Positions 11,001 to 18,594 of a stretch of 43,337 nucleotides of DNA are shown here, piece by piece. This stretch comes from Kiritimatiellota bacterium (GTDB lineage Bacteria > Verrucomicrobiota > Lentisphaeria > Oligosphaerales > JAADHN01). The stretch lies in the NCBI GenBank assembly GCA_013151865.1, contig JAADHN010000020.1, positions 1 through 43,337 of the forward strand. The letters are read 5' to 3'. The position numbers were made by a program, and so were the translations under genes. The first letter of the stretch is position 1, and every line of letters starts with the position of its first letter. The notes below the pieces were generated by a model. It did not search any database and was not told the DNA's origin. It saw only the letters and a list, made by a program, of their open reading frames with translations.

Positions 11001-11365
11001 TCGACTCGCAGGTGCACGCGCACGCCAACCGTCTTGTTCGGTATGTTACGTCCCGGGCTTGGCAACAGCGTACGCAGTGTGGCATAGTTCCCGGCGTTCG
11101 CCGAGCCGTCTTCGGCGACAACCCTCCAGACGGCCACAACACCCACGCCCGGGATATCGCTGAGCGCGATGGTGCTCCGCAAGCCGCGTGAACAGGTGCG
11201 CCCGTTCAGCCACGCGGCAAGCTCGGCAATGGGGCGGTGAACCGGAGTGCGGGGCCGGGACATGTCGAGCCAGGGCACGACGCTCTCAGCTGCGGCCGGC
11301 AAGCGAAGCAACCATGCCGCGCACAAAGCGACCGGGACCCAACGATGGCGGCGCAGTGTTGTCAT
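8090..11365 (-). CDS. Secreted clan GH-A (GH5/GH42-like) glycosidase with GH2-type jelly roll (1,091 aa)
   Basis: The signal peptide is clear (VPVALCAAWLLRLPAAAES). Residues about 20-200 are a beta-sandwich and 200-320 are helical. A (beta/alpha)8 barrel begins near 340 (FRMFGPYFQRLRYSH, GFNGIRADVTWRRLEP, GLGVSLDFHWPFPDWF). Its fourth-strand motif FEVPTNEP puts the probable acid/base at Glu491, typical of clan GH-A. The second Glu (nucleophile) is not obvious. Residues about 690-830 have a Rossmann-like Asp/Val pattern resembling the GATase-like domain of GH42 proteins. Residues about 855-1010 resemble the sugar-binding jelly roll of GH2 enzymes (SGTWEWAY, GTAWYRRRATIPEAW, VNGRLVGS). A beta-galactosidase-type activity is plausible but not shown. 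The start lacks a strong SD. It is followed after 22 nt by the gene at 8067. Confidence 0.8.
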   Translation of the reverse strand: MTTLRRHRWVPVALCAAWLLRLPAAAESVVPWLDMSRPRTPVHRPIAELAAWLNGRTCSRGLRSTIALSDIPGVGVVAVWRVVAEDGSANAGNYATLRTLLPSPGRNIPNKTVGVRVHLRVERPVSLSFSVFRDANPRDGFYRPTKNIGRSRPRTLPSGEHVLDLLWAQAGIGTDRRASVNAYGFVVHGTPVTIMLRRVELLFGTAADAAEFRRQREARLRSLHTAMLTALQARDMDLNALRARLAPGQFEPYIWQGVQLSAMREQIDNWSRLAPARADPKGLEVQRRALVARLERGNLTQAAINQLQARVDSYVDRTLASLAPNRRRWRAGKDGRFHRPDGRRFRMFGPYFQRLRYSHVSPEENSLMGWRPWDIRYIAGMGFNGIRADVTWRRLEPTRGSFDQEYLGLIKRILREAERYGLGVSLDFHWPFPDWFVAGPSGSGVKDDEHVPGSKQNAYHWPEPLVSAWRRLAAELADVPNVIAFEVPTNEPTIGITRRGILARPTLHRAWNDWLRETYRDRHSLARVWGASDRMDNGYGLTAAESWDDGTILPLGFQGDPGRDTAYAYNPRVWDHLRWVAWMQQDLSSRIMAAIRESVPDAVGMMQYTIGDRYDHSPVPIDYHAIQTLTGKHVMAATHYGVGNIYARKAATLSQLAYDSERQMPGMRDYVRKHVELGLGLCPFSFFFVGRGGRLLADCEGHLAPSVAYLPVMSDWIRTYWPAPKTDRRAAAVVVNTRLEATTGRLTGDLIDMLEALSCRVGVFEGLRLVEEPELLDGYDVVITAASYMDIELLDVLHKQFRGSVLLFGRLDRDAYARPSASGLAAALVRRGLFLRDASVAPFSVHQAGRIDLSGTWEWAYTGKERTIPSSPPKTLASAKWGERPVPGVWGEQGIPGSGRFRLGTAWYRRRATIPEAWRGKTIRLVMGAIDDEDAAFVNGRLVGSTTAATRHSYKTRRDYAVPAAAIRWGQANEILICNVNTFRDGGIRRGPVELVAGKRGATLHWLERTTDEPDMIAVTPAATCLRSRQLAESARVLARVGGSDTESPPALVRQGRWLWWVGDTPWSAGRSADQAALRRSLREWPEPTGR

Positions 11366-11428
11366 GCCTTTGCCCTGGACCGGATCATTTGTTGTGGCGT
11401 GAAAACCACGTCTTACGGGCGCGGTTCT

Positions 11429-13858
11429 TCACTCGAAGCGCAGCTCCGCGATGCCCCAGATCGGCAGGCGCGGAAGGATGATTCTCACGCCGTCGGCGAG
11501 CATTTCGAAGTCGACGTCCGCGGTCTCCCGCCCGGGGGTGTGCCAGCGCACGGAAGTCAGTTTGTCGCCGAGGAACGCCCAGCGCTTGACCAGGAACGAC
11601 ACCCATTTCAACGCGTCCGCGTCGCCCATGTCCACACGGTTCAGCACGTGGCACACCAGCGTCCGGGCATCGGCCTCGGGCTTCACTCGCGGCAGCACGT
11701 AAATGCCCGGCGGCCCCCACACTTCGAAAGGCGACTCGCTCGCCAACAACGGATCGGACGCATCGCGGTCGCGCATGGTGGGCGTGTCGGCGGCGGCGGC
11801 CCGAAGTGCGGCTCGATCTTCTTCCTCCATGGCGTCCTCATCGGCCGCGAGCAGCAGCAGTTCGTACCCCTTCAGACGGTCCGCATCGAGGCCGGACCCA
11901 TAGTACGAGCGCCCGACCGGCACGAAGGTGAACGGGGTCTGCGCTTCGAAGAGCCGTCGGCACAGGATCGAGACTCGCCCACGGTCGAAGCGGTCGAGGT
12001 CCACGATCACGCCCACGCCGGCGGGATTTTCGTACCCGTCAAGCAGCTCCGCGCGGTCGCGTACGAAGTGATACAGGTCGCCGTACTCTTCGACCGTCCC
12101 GTAGTATCGCGGGCGAATACCGGTTGCGTCGCTGCCCATGTACATGTCCCACGGTACGAGCATGAACTGGCCCATGGCGTATACCGCGGCGATCCCCAAG
12201 CGCGTCTTCCGCACGTCTTTCGGCTTCGGCACGAACACTTGCCACTTGCCCAGGCCTTCGGCCGTCTTGCACGCAATCGTCAGGCCCGCCAGGTCGAAAT
12301 GCCACGTTTCGCCCTGGAGGAAATCGACGATATCGGCGAGGAAGTTCGTCTTCTGATCCGGACGCATAAACGTCGAGTTGATCGACATGGGCACGCGGCG
12401 GCCGGCGTGAGCGTCGAGGCGCTGGCGCAAGGCGCTGAAAAACGTACGCACCGACCGGCGCTGGAAGTCTTCGAAAAGCTTGGTCAACGGCAGGGATCGG
12501 CGCCTGTCCTTGTAGGTCTTCGCATCGCGGATGCCCAGACGGTCGGCAAGGTAGCGCCGGTAATCGAACGCCTCGAGGTCGCCCAAGCCCAGCTCGGCTT
12601 GCTTCTCGGGCGGCAGACGCGTCTTAAGGTATTCCCGGAACCCGGACATGCAGTCGTCGCAGAAACACGCTCCCCCCCAGCCCGCGGCGCCGACGATCAT
12701 GGACCAGTCGTCAAACTGGATCCAATCGGCGCCGGCATCGAGCGCGCGAGTCGCCCTTTCGAGGCTCGTTTCCATGAATCGCGGGCGATTGTTGCAGCCC
12801 CAGTACACCGGGGCCGCGCGGTTGAAGGCGACCATCCAGGGCGCGACCATGGGTTTGCCATCGAGGTCGAGGCTATGGGCTTCGGTGTTGCTGTGGCCGG
12901 GCAGCGAATTGATTGCCGCCTGGTACGTCTTGGCGCCGGCCTCCTTGCATTTGCGGATGAAGTCGGCACGGGTCGAATAGGCCCACATGAGCCGATTCGC
13001 TCGGAACGCCCGGATCGTTTCGATGGAGTTGGGGTGGATCGACCGACTGGAAAGACACACGTCGCCGTGCTCGAAGATGGGCGGGCGGACCGGCAGGCGC
13101 CGCGCGCGCTCCTCGAGGCTCTGTTTCGGCTTGGCATCCGTGACGAAAAGCCGGTCGAGCTGATCGGCGGTCAGCACCCGGTCGAAAACCCGCACATTGT
13201 CGAGGCAGCCCCGGAATGGGCGAATGGCGGACAGGTTGCCGATCTCGAGGTCCGCGGCCCCACGGTCCAGCCTGGGTACGTTCCGCCAAGTGCCGACGAG
13301 TCGCAATTCGCCGCCTTTGAGGCCATGGTAACACCGCCCCTCACCGGCGCGGTCGTCGAACGTCACCGCGACGAAGTTCCACTCGCCCTCGGCGACCAAC
13401 CTCTTGTCGCGCGGCGTGGAATGATGGAAATCCTTGCCGCCGCTGCGGGTCTTGAATCCAATGCTCCAACGGCCGAGGTACAGATCCCACGACGGGCTGT
13501 AGTAGAGCAGCCGCGCCGGGGCATTCGTGCCCAGGGGCCGGAACCAGACCGCAAGCGTCATCTGCTCCAGCGACTCGATCCCCGTTCCATCGAACTTCAA
13601 CGAAGCGCCGGCTGCCGTTTGGTCCCCGCCTCCGCCTCGCGAACTTGCCGTCAAATCCAGGCCTGGGCCGCGCAGGCCGGCCCCCAGCTTGCCGCCCTCG
13701 CCCGGCGCACATTCCTCGAGGCGCCCTTCGCCGCCGAGCGTGCCCGTGTTTATCAGATTGTTGTTGAACAGGAACTCGACCAACGGTCTCGGCAATTCTT
13801 GGGCGTTTGAAGCCCCAGTGGCGGCGAACCAAGCCAACGCAACGGCTAAAGATCTCAC
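11429..13858 (-). CDS. Secreted LamG + TIM-barrel glycosidase-like protein with FDDW motif (809 aa)
   Basis: The start is taken as GTG at 13858: GGAG lies 6 nt upstream and the product opens directly with a signal peptide (RSLAVALAWFAATGASNAQE). The frame also allows GTG at 13870, which has no nearby SD. Residues about 25-220 form a LamG domain (FLFNNNLINTGTLGGEG; DNVRVFDRVLTADQLDRLF). The barrel follows: FRANRLMWAYSTRADFIRK, GADWIQFDDWSM near 383, CFCDDC near 400, and VPMSINSTF. The FDD acids and the Cys-rich loop recall the GHL10/DUF4434-like barrels of PVC genomes, where such loops may bind metal. Residues about 610-690 look GATase-like (GVGVIVDLDRFDRGRVSIL), and a short beta domain closes the protein. 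The substrate is not recognisable. It lies 63 nt upstream of the gene starting at 11365. Confidence 0.75.
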   Translation of the reverse strand: MRSLAVALAWFAATGASNAQELPRPLVEFLFNNNLINTGTLGGEGRLEECAPGEGGKLGAGLRGPGLDLTASSRGGGGDQTAAGASLKFDGTGIESLEQMTLAVWFRPLGTNAPARLLYYSPSWDLYLGRWSIGFKTRSGGKDFHHSTPRDKRLVAEGEWNFVAVTFDDRAGEGRCYHGLKGGELRLVGTWRNVPRLDRGAADLEIGNLSAIRPFRGCLDNVRVFDRVLTADQLDRLFVTDAKPKQSLEERARRLPVRPPIFEHGDVCLSSRSIHPNSIETIRAFRANRLMWAYSTRADFIRKCKEAGAKTYQAAINSLPGHSNTEAHSLDLDGKPMVAPWMVAFNRAAPVYWGCNNRPRFMETSLERATRALDAGADWIQFDDWSMIVGAAGWGGACFCDDCMSGFREYLKTRLPPEKQAELGLGDLEAFDYRRYLADRLGIRDAKTYKDRRRSLPLTKLFEDFQRRSVRTFFSALRQRLDAHAGRRVPMSINSTFMRPDQKTNFLADIVDFLQGETWHFDLAGLTIACKTAEGLGKWQVFVPKPKDVRKTRLGIAAVYAMGQFMLVPWDMYMGSDATGIRPRYYGTVEEYGDLYHFVRDRAELLDGYENPAGVGVIVDLDRFDRGRVSILCRRLFEAQTPFTFVPVGRSYYGSGLDADRLKGYELLLLAADEDAMEEEDRAALRAAAADTPTMRDRDASDPLLASESPFEVWGPPGIYVLPRVKPEADARTLVCHVLNRVDMGDADALKWVSFLVKRWAFLGDKLTSVRWHTPGRETADVDFEMLADGVRIILPRLPIWGIAELRFE

Positions 13859-13864
13859 GATTTT

Positions 13865-13868
13865 CTCC
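13865..13868 (-). promoter_or_regulatory. Ribosome binding site that decides a GTG start
   Basis: GGAG on the minus strand lies 6 nt before GTG 13858 and inside the codons that would follow GTG 13870. This favours the downstream start. Confidence 0.55.
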
Positions 13869-14155
13869 ACATGACGAATCGGACAAAACGGGACCGTTTC
13901 CTCTCAACGGATCGAAAACCTGCACGGAGCAGGGGCCTGGGCGGGGGCATCGAGCCTCTCGCCATCGGGCCGGGCGGATTGGTGAACCATGGTCGTCCAT
14001 GACGACGGCGAGTGCAACTCTCCGAGTTAGGGTTATGGATGGCCCTGCGGTCCGATCTCAGTCTCCGGGCACAGTGGCGCTCGCACCTTCCTGCCGGCTC
14101 CGATCCGCTGCAGCCGCCAGGACTTCCCCCGCCGCCGCCGACCACCGGTCAACGC

Positions 14156-17101
14156 TCACTCCCACAACAGAATCCGAACTCCGACCGGCTCCAACTTCAA
14201 CGATAGGTGGTCGCCGGTCGTCGCCCCGCGCAAGACCTCCCGGGTTGCGCTGTACATGGTCACGCGTCGTTCCGGGGGAAGCGCCACGACGGCTTGCTGC
14301 GGTTCGGTCGTGGTATTCACCAGGAACACGCCAACCGAACCGTCGGCCGCTTCGAACGCCCCCGCGGTTACGGCCGGCAGGCTCAGCGGAATCCGGGAAA
14401 CCGGGATGCCTCCCTTTTTCAGCGGCTTCCCGTTCTTACCGTCCCGGCGATAGAAGTACAGCTTTACCGCCGCGCATTCGACGGCCGGGGGAGGAATGGT
14501 TTTGCCCAACAACAAGTATTCGGGAAAATGCCGATAGGGCCGGCAATAGGAGAAATAGGCCGACGCAATGTCGCGCTGCCAGGGCGCCCCGCCCGCGAGG
14601 GGAACAAAGTGCATGAACGGCCCCGGAATCAGACCGCGCACCAGATTGTTTGCGAACGCGTAGCGTCGTACCCCCGGATCGGGGCCGACCCCCCTCGCTC
14701 CTTGCCCCTGCACCAAGGCGGCGCCGATGGCAGTCACGTACTCGTGGTAGAGATAGGAAAACAGGCCGATTCCCCGGCCGCCCGTGGCGCCGACGTCGAT
14801 CACACCGAACTGGCGACTCCAATAGGTGGACATGTACGGAACGGCCAACTCGCTCACATTCTCCAGGAACAGTCCCAACTCGGGCTGGAGCGGCTTGCCG
14901 GCGCCCAGAATCTCCTTGCAGACATCTCGAAAAGCGGTCCACATCCACTTGCCGTACCCCGGAGGATGACCGTGGGAACGACTGTAGCACGGAGCGGCCT
15001 GCCGTCCCCCGATCTCCTGGTCGAAACTGACGAGCGGCACACCGAGCCCGGCGACGTTGAGGAAAATGTCCTTCATGGTATTCCGCGCCTCGGAGCTGCC
15101 GTGACACAACGCCGCGGACAGTCCGCGCCACGAGCCGAACTGCTTGACGCGGTCGTACCAATTCACGGTCCAGACCGTGCCGTCGGCCTTCTGCACGCAC
15201 ATGCCCTTCCGGCGCTCGAAGTCCGCGGTGTCGTCGAACGCGGGCCCGTTGCCGGTCTTTTTGCGCTTCACCACCCACCAATACCCGGAGGTCAGAAAGG
15301 CGGTCCGGTGGCCCCGGCGCTTGAGTTCGGCGTTGACCTTGACCCACGCTTCGTCCGACGGGACGGTCGGGAAATAGTTGATGCCGGCCCAGGTTCCGCG
15401 GTTCTCCCAGCCGTAGGGCACAAAAACCATGTGCGCCAAATCGGTACGCTTGCGGTAGGCATCCATCAGGTCGGGCAGCTTCTCCAGGTTTTCGCCGACC
15501 GATCGGGCTCGGACGTTGGCCGTGGTGATAGGGGCGATGATAATGCCGGCGCCCTCCTTGAGAAACGGCGGAATGTCGTCGCGCTCGGTGAGCTTCTTCG
15601 CGCACCACGGTTGCTGCTCGGCCCATTGCTTGTAGATCGCCGCGGCATCCCGCCAGTCGCCGGTAAAGGTGCGCAGGACAATGTCGTAAGGAATCCGGAT
15701 GTCCCGCCCGGGCAACTCCGGAAACCGGTGTTCCAGATTAACGGCCACCAGGGCGTCCTTCACACACTCGAGGCGGAATACCTTGCAATGCCCTTGGCTG
15801 TCGGTCATGGCCGTGTACAGGCCGGCGGTGCGGTCGTAGTAGGCGAAGAACTGGGCGAACGCCGATCCGGGGTAATCCGCGCTGCGCTGCTGGGTGCGTC
15901 GACCGGGAGAGAGCAACACACTCCCGCCCCCCCAAGGCATGAGCAATGCGTCGTCCGCATCGTCGTCGCCGAGGACCGCAGGCGCCGGCATGCGGGGAAA
16001 TGCCACGCTGGCGACAGACCATTCGGTGGGATTCTGCAAAGCGAACTGTAACCGCACGCCGCCGCCCGGCTCGGGGCGAATCGCGACCGACGCCGAGACG
16101 GGCAGGGCGATGTGGTCGCGGAATTCAATCGACAGCCCCGGCCCCCCCCCGACCCGTCGGATCGCCACCCGGCGGAAATCCCTGCTGCTCAGCGCAAGGC
16201 TTTCGCCTGCGTGCGGTCGAGTCAGCCGCACCCCGAACAGGGGACGTTTGGGCTCCCGGGCAACGAATTCGCGCCCCGTGGCCAAATCCACCACGTTCGT
16301 CAACTCCCCGGTGAGATCGTCGAAGGCCACCGCCATGCGGGCAGTGGCCAATCCGGTGCGCCCGGCGACCCGGAACACTCCGCCGGAAGCCGGCACCTCG
16401 GCGGGACGCAACCCCGGGCGCGGCCCCAGGCGGATGCCGAAGGCTTTCATGCGCTCAGGCGTCAAGGCGACAAAACGAATATCATCGTACAGGGCCTCCG
16501 CGGTGGACGGGGTCGTGGGCGAAGTCCATAACCCCAACCCGCACCGCCCCCCCAAATCCCGCGGATCCCGACCCTCGCTCTGCCACGCCGGTTCGGCTGA
16601 GCCGTCGGCCCAGACTTTGGCCAGCATCCGGTCCCCGATGCACGCGATCTTGACGCGCACCCACCGGCCCTTCGTGCCGTAGCCGATGCCGGCGCCGCCC
16701 AGCCTGGGGTTCGATTCCTTTTTCCCGTACCAGCAGAAGGTGTAGCTGCTTCTCTGGGACATGCCGAGGGCGCGCATCATCCCTCCGTCCAGTCGACCAT
16801 AAGCGTAGACAGTCGGGGGAGCCCCCGTCCATTTGAGGACGCGCACCCGAAAACTCAAGAGAAAGCCGTTCTTCCCCGGGAGTTCATCGAGGAGAAACTG
16901 AGTGTGATGGGCTTTGGTGGCCGTGATCCGGAGGACGTGATTCCCAGGGTTGCCGGGTTCGACCACTACCGCGCACGTTCCCGGAGCGAAAGACCAGCCC
17001 TTCAAACCATCCTCGAAATCCCATGTTCGGTCATCCTGGGCGCCGTACCCAACCCACCCGCCGAACAGAAGCAAGACAATTCCGAAACGAAGACTGCTCA
17101 T
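14156..17101 (-). CDS. Secreted DUF6259-like TIM-barrel glycosidase candidate (981 aa)
   Basis: ATG 17101 has AAAGGG about 7 nt upstream and begins a signal peptide (FGIVLLLFGGWVGYGAQ), so it is preferred to ATG 17185. Residues about 18-220 form a LamG/DUF1080-like sandwich (TWDFEDGLKGWSF...YDDIRFVAL). Residues 230-470 are a supersandwich-like region. A TIM barrel spans about 500-835: AGIIIAPITTANVRA, HMVFVPYGWENRG, RTAFLTSGYWWVV, then LVSFDQEIGG near 691, where Asp and Glu stand at a strand end. From memory this order resembles DUF6259 proteins, which are related to GH101/GH36-like barrels. The C-terminus is a beta domain (GSVGVFLVNTTTEPQQAVVAL). The substrate is unknown. A terminator precedes it at 17348-17385, so it may have its own promoter. 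Confidence 0.8.
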   Translation of the reverse strand: MSSLRFGIVLLLFGGWVGYGAQDDRTWDFEDGLKGWSFAPGTCAVVVEPGNPGNHVLRITATKAHHTQFLLDELPGKNGFLLSFRVRVLKWTGAPPTVYAYGRLDGGMMRALGMSQRSSYTFCWYGKKESNPRLGGAGIGYGTKGRWVRVKIACIGDRMLAKVWADGSAEPAWQSEGRDPRDLGGRCGLGLWTSPTTPSTAEALYDDIRFVALTPERMKAFGIRLGPRPGLRPAEVPASGGVFRVAGRTGLATARMAVAFDDLTGELTNVVDLATGREFVAREPKRPLFGVRLTRPHAGESLALSSRDFRRVAIRRVGGGPGLSIEFRDHIALPVSASVAIRPEPGGGVRLQFALQNPTEWSVASVAFPRMPAPAVLGDDDADDALLMPWGGGSVLLSPGRRTQQRSADYPGSAFAQFFAYYDRTAGLYTAMTDSQGHCKVFRLECVKDALVAVNLEHRFPELPGRDIRIPYDIVLRTFTGDWRDAAAIYKQWAEQQPWCAKKLTERDDIPPFLKEGAGIIIAPITTANVRARSVGENLEKLPDLMDAYRKRTDLAHMVFVPYGWENRGTWAGINYFPTVPSDEAWVKVNAELKRRGHRTAFLTSGYWWVVKRKKTGNGPAFDDTADFERRKGMCVQKADGTVWTVNWYDRVKQFGSWRGLSAALCHGSSEARNTMKDIFLNVAGLGVPLVSFDQEIGGRQAAPCYSRSHGHPPGYGKWMWTAFRDVCKEILGAGKPLQPELGLFLENVSELAVPYMSTYWSRQFGVIDVGATGGRGIGLFSYLYHEYVTAIGAALVQGQGARGVGPDPGVRRYAFANNLVRGLIPGPFMHFVPLAGGAPWQRDIASAYFSYCRPYRHFPEYLLLGKTIPPPAVECAAVKLYFYRRDGKNGKPLKKGGIPVSRIPLSLPAVTAGAFEAADGSVGVFLVNTTTEPQQAVVALPPERRVTMYSATREVLRGATTGDHLSLKLEPVGVRILLWE

Positions 17102-17347
17102 GAACACCCTTTCTCGTGTATCGTTCGAACTGCTGCCGAGGGATCGGGGCGTGCTCGTCCCTGCCGATCCTCTTGCTCGTGGCACGCGGTTTCCGTTGAA
17201 TGTAGTGCTCTTGGATCAGAACGACTACCCATCGCAGTGGCATTGATTCCGCCCGGCCTCCCGGCAGACGGCTGGTTCGGGGACATGCCATGCTTGCGGC
17301 CGTTCGATGCCGCCGAAAGTCGGGCTGCTCGCTTCGTTCCGCCGACG

Positions 17348-17385
17348 AAAAAAAAGCAGAGCCGAACCCTCGACAACCGGTCCGG
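17348..17385 (-). terminator. Intrinsic terminator after the PL26-like gene
   Basis: Reading the minus strand, CCGGACC (17385-17379) pairs with GGTTCGG (17368-17362) across a 10-nt loop, a 7-bp stem with one G-T pair. After 6 nt comes an uninterrupted run of eight T (17355-17348). It starts 4 nt after the TGA of the gene ending at 17390. It is the only hairpin-plus-T-run I found in the window. Confidence 0.65.
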
Positions 17386-17389
17386 GGTC

Positions 17390-18594
17390 TCAGCGTGGCG
17401 TGTTGTCGAAACGGACCGCGCGCAACAGCGCGCCGTCCTCGCGGGTGCGGATGCGAACGCGGTGTTTTCCAGCTGTAAAATCGACCGTGCCCGCGTCGAT
17501 CCATATCCACTTCTTGTATTCACCGCTGTTGCCGAGAAGCTTCTCGGCCTCGCCGTCGACCTGGATGTAAAAGGAGTTGCCCGCGCCGTCGAGCCAGTAG
17601 ACCTCGGTCTGCAAGCGGTAGCGCCCGGAGGCGGGGACGTCGAACGCGAATGTCGCCGTACCGCCGCTGACGCCGTCCGACGGACGAGGTTTGGCCGCGA
17701 ACCCCGCCCCGCGCGGCGTGTGAGCCGCCGGCGGTTGCTGTTTCCGGTCGAGCACCATCGGTGCGGTCAGCACGGCCGCGGACACGGGGACCAAGAGCCT
17801 CACGATTCGGGGAACGGCCGTCAGCGTGCACGCCAGCTTGTCAATCCGGAGGGCATCCCTGCCGCGCATCAGAACCACACGTACGCGGACATCCGCGCGG
17901 CCCATCTTGTCGTTGGTGCGGACCTTGACGGACAGCTCCGCGGTCTGGCCCGGAGGCACAATCGCGCGGTCCGCCGGCGTCGCTGTAAACGGCGGGGGCG
18001 GGTTGCACTCGGCCGTAGCCGCCAGAGGCTCATCCGTCGTGTTGCGCACCGCGATCTTCAGGACCCCCGGCGCGTCCGGTGCGACCGTCAGCATCTCGCT
18101 TTCAAGGGTGACTTCCGCCGGGGTGATGACCGAAGCCACCTGCGCGAGGCCCTGCGGATACCAACTGATGGATCGGATGCCGGGACCGGTCTGCCGGTAG
18201 AGCGCGAGCGCAACTTTGGCAAACCACGGATCGCGGCCCAGTGTGTAGGCGTAAGTCAGCGCGGTGAAGGTTTGGCTCGTGGCGCCGTAGCGTCGGCTGT
18301 TGTGCGGGCTCTGCTTGTACCAAAACCGCCCAGGCGTTCCCATGGGCTCCGTCGTCATCCACTCCGCGATGCCCAGACAAGCCAGGCGCACGCGCGGATC
18401 GAGCGTGGCGTCGTACCATCGCCCGAGCGCACGGCCCACAATGCCGTGCATGAACGTCGTCCCCCCCTCGTAGCTGGGCTGCTCCGAAATCGGCACGGAG
18501 AGCACGCCGCGCATCGGATCTTGCCAATTGACGATCCACTTCGCAATCCGGTCGCCCGCGGCGCGGAGTCGGTCCGTTTGGAGCGCACGATATA
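17390..18594 (-). pseudogene. 3' part of a frameshifted PL26-like protein: end of toroid, NEW3-like domain, CBM6/35-like domain
   Basis: This frame continues the protein encoded by 22113-18594 after a shift near 18590-18594. The joined sequence reads ...IAVSALY then RALQTDRLRAAGDRIAKW, which resumes the helical toroid (PSYEGGTTFMHGIVGRALGRW). A sandwich follows that resembles the NEW3 domain of alpha-galactosidases (PGVLKIAVRNTTDEPLAATA, PPGQTAELSVKVRTNDKMG). Last comes a CBM6/35-like module (ASGRYRLQTEVYWLDGAGNS, KKWIWIDAGTVDFTAGKHRV), ending at TGA 17390. Alone it has no convincing start: ATG 18622 and 18685 in this frame lack an SD and a signal peptide. The total span of 4,724 nt is 3n+2, which fits one lost base or two gained bases. 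A sequencing or assembly error is as likely as true decay. Confidence 0.75.
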
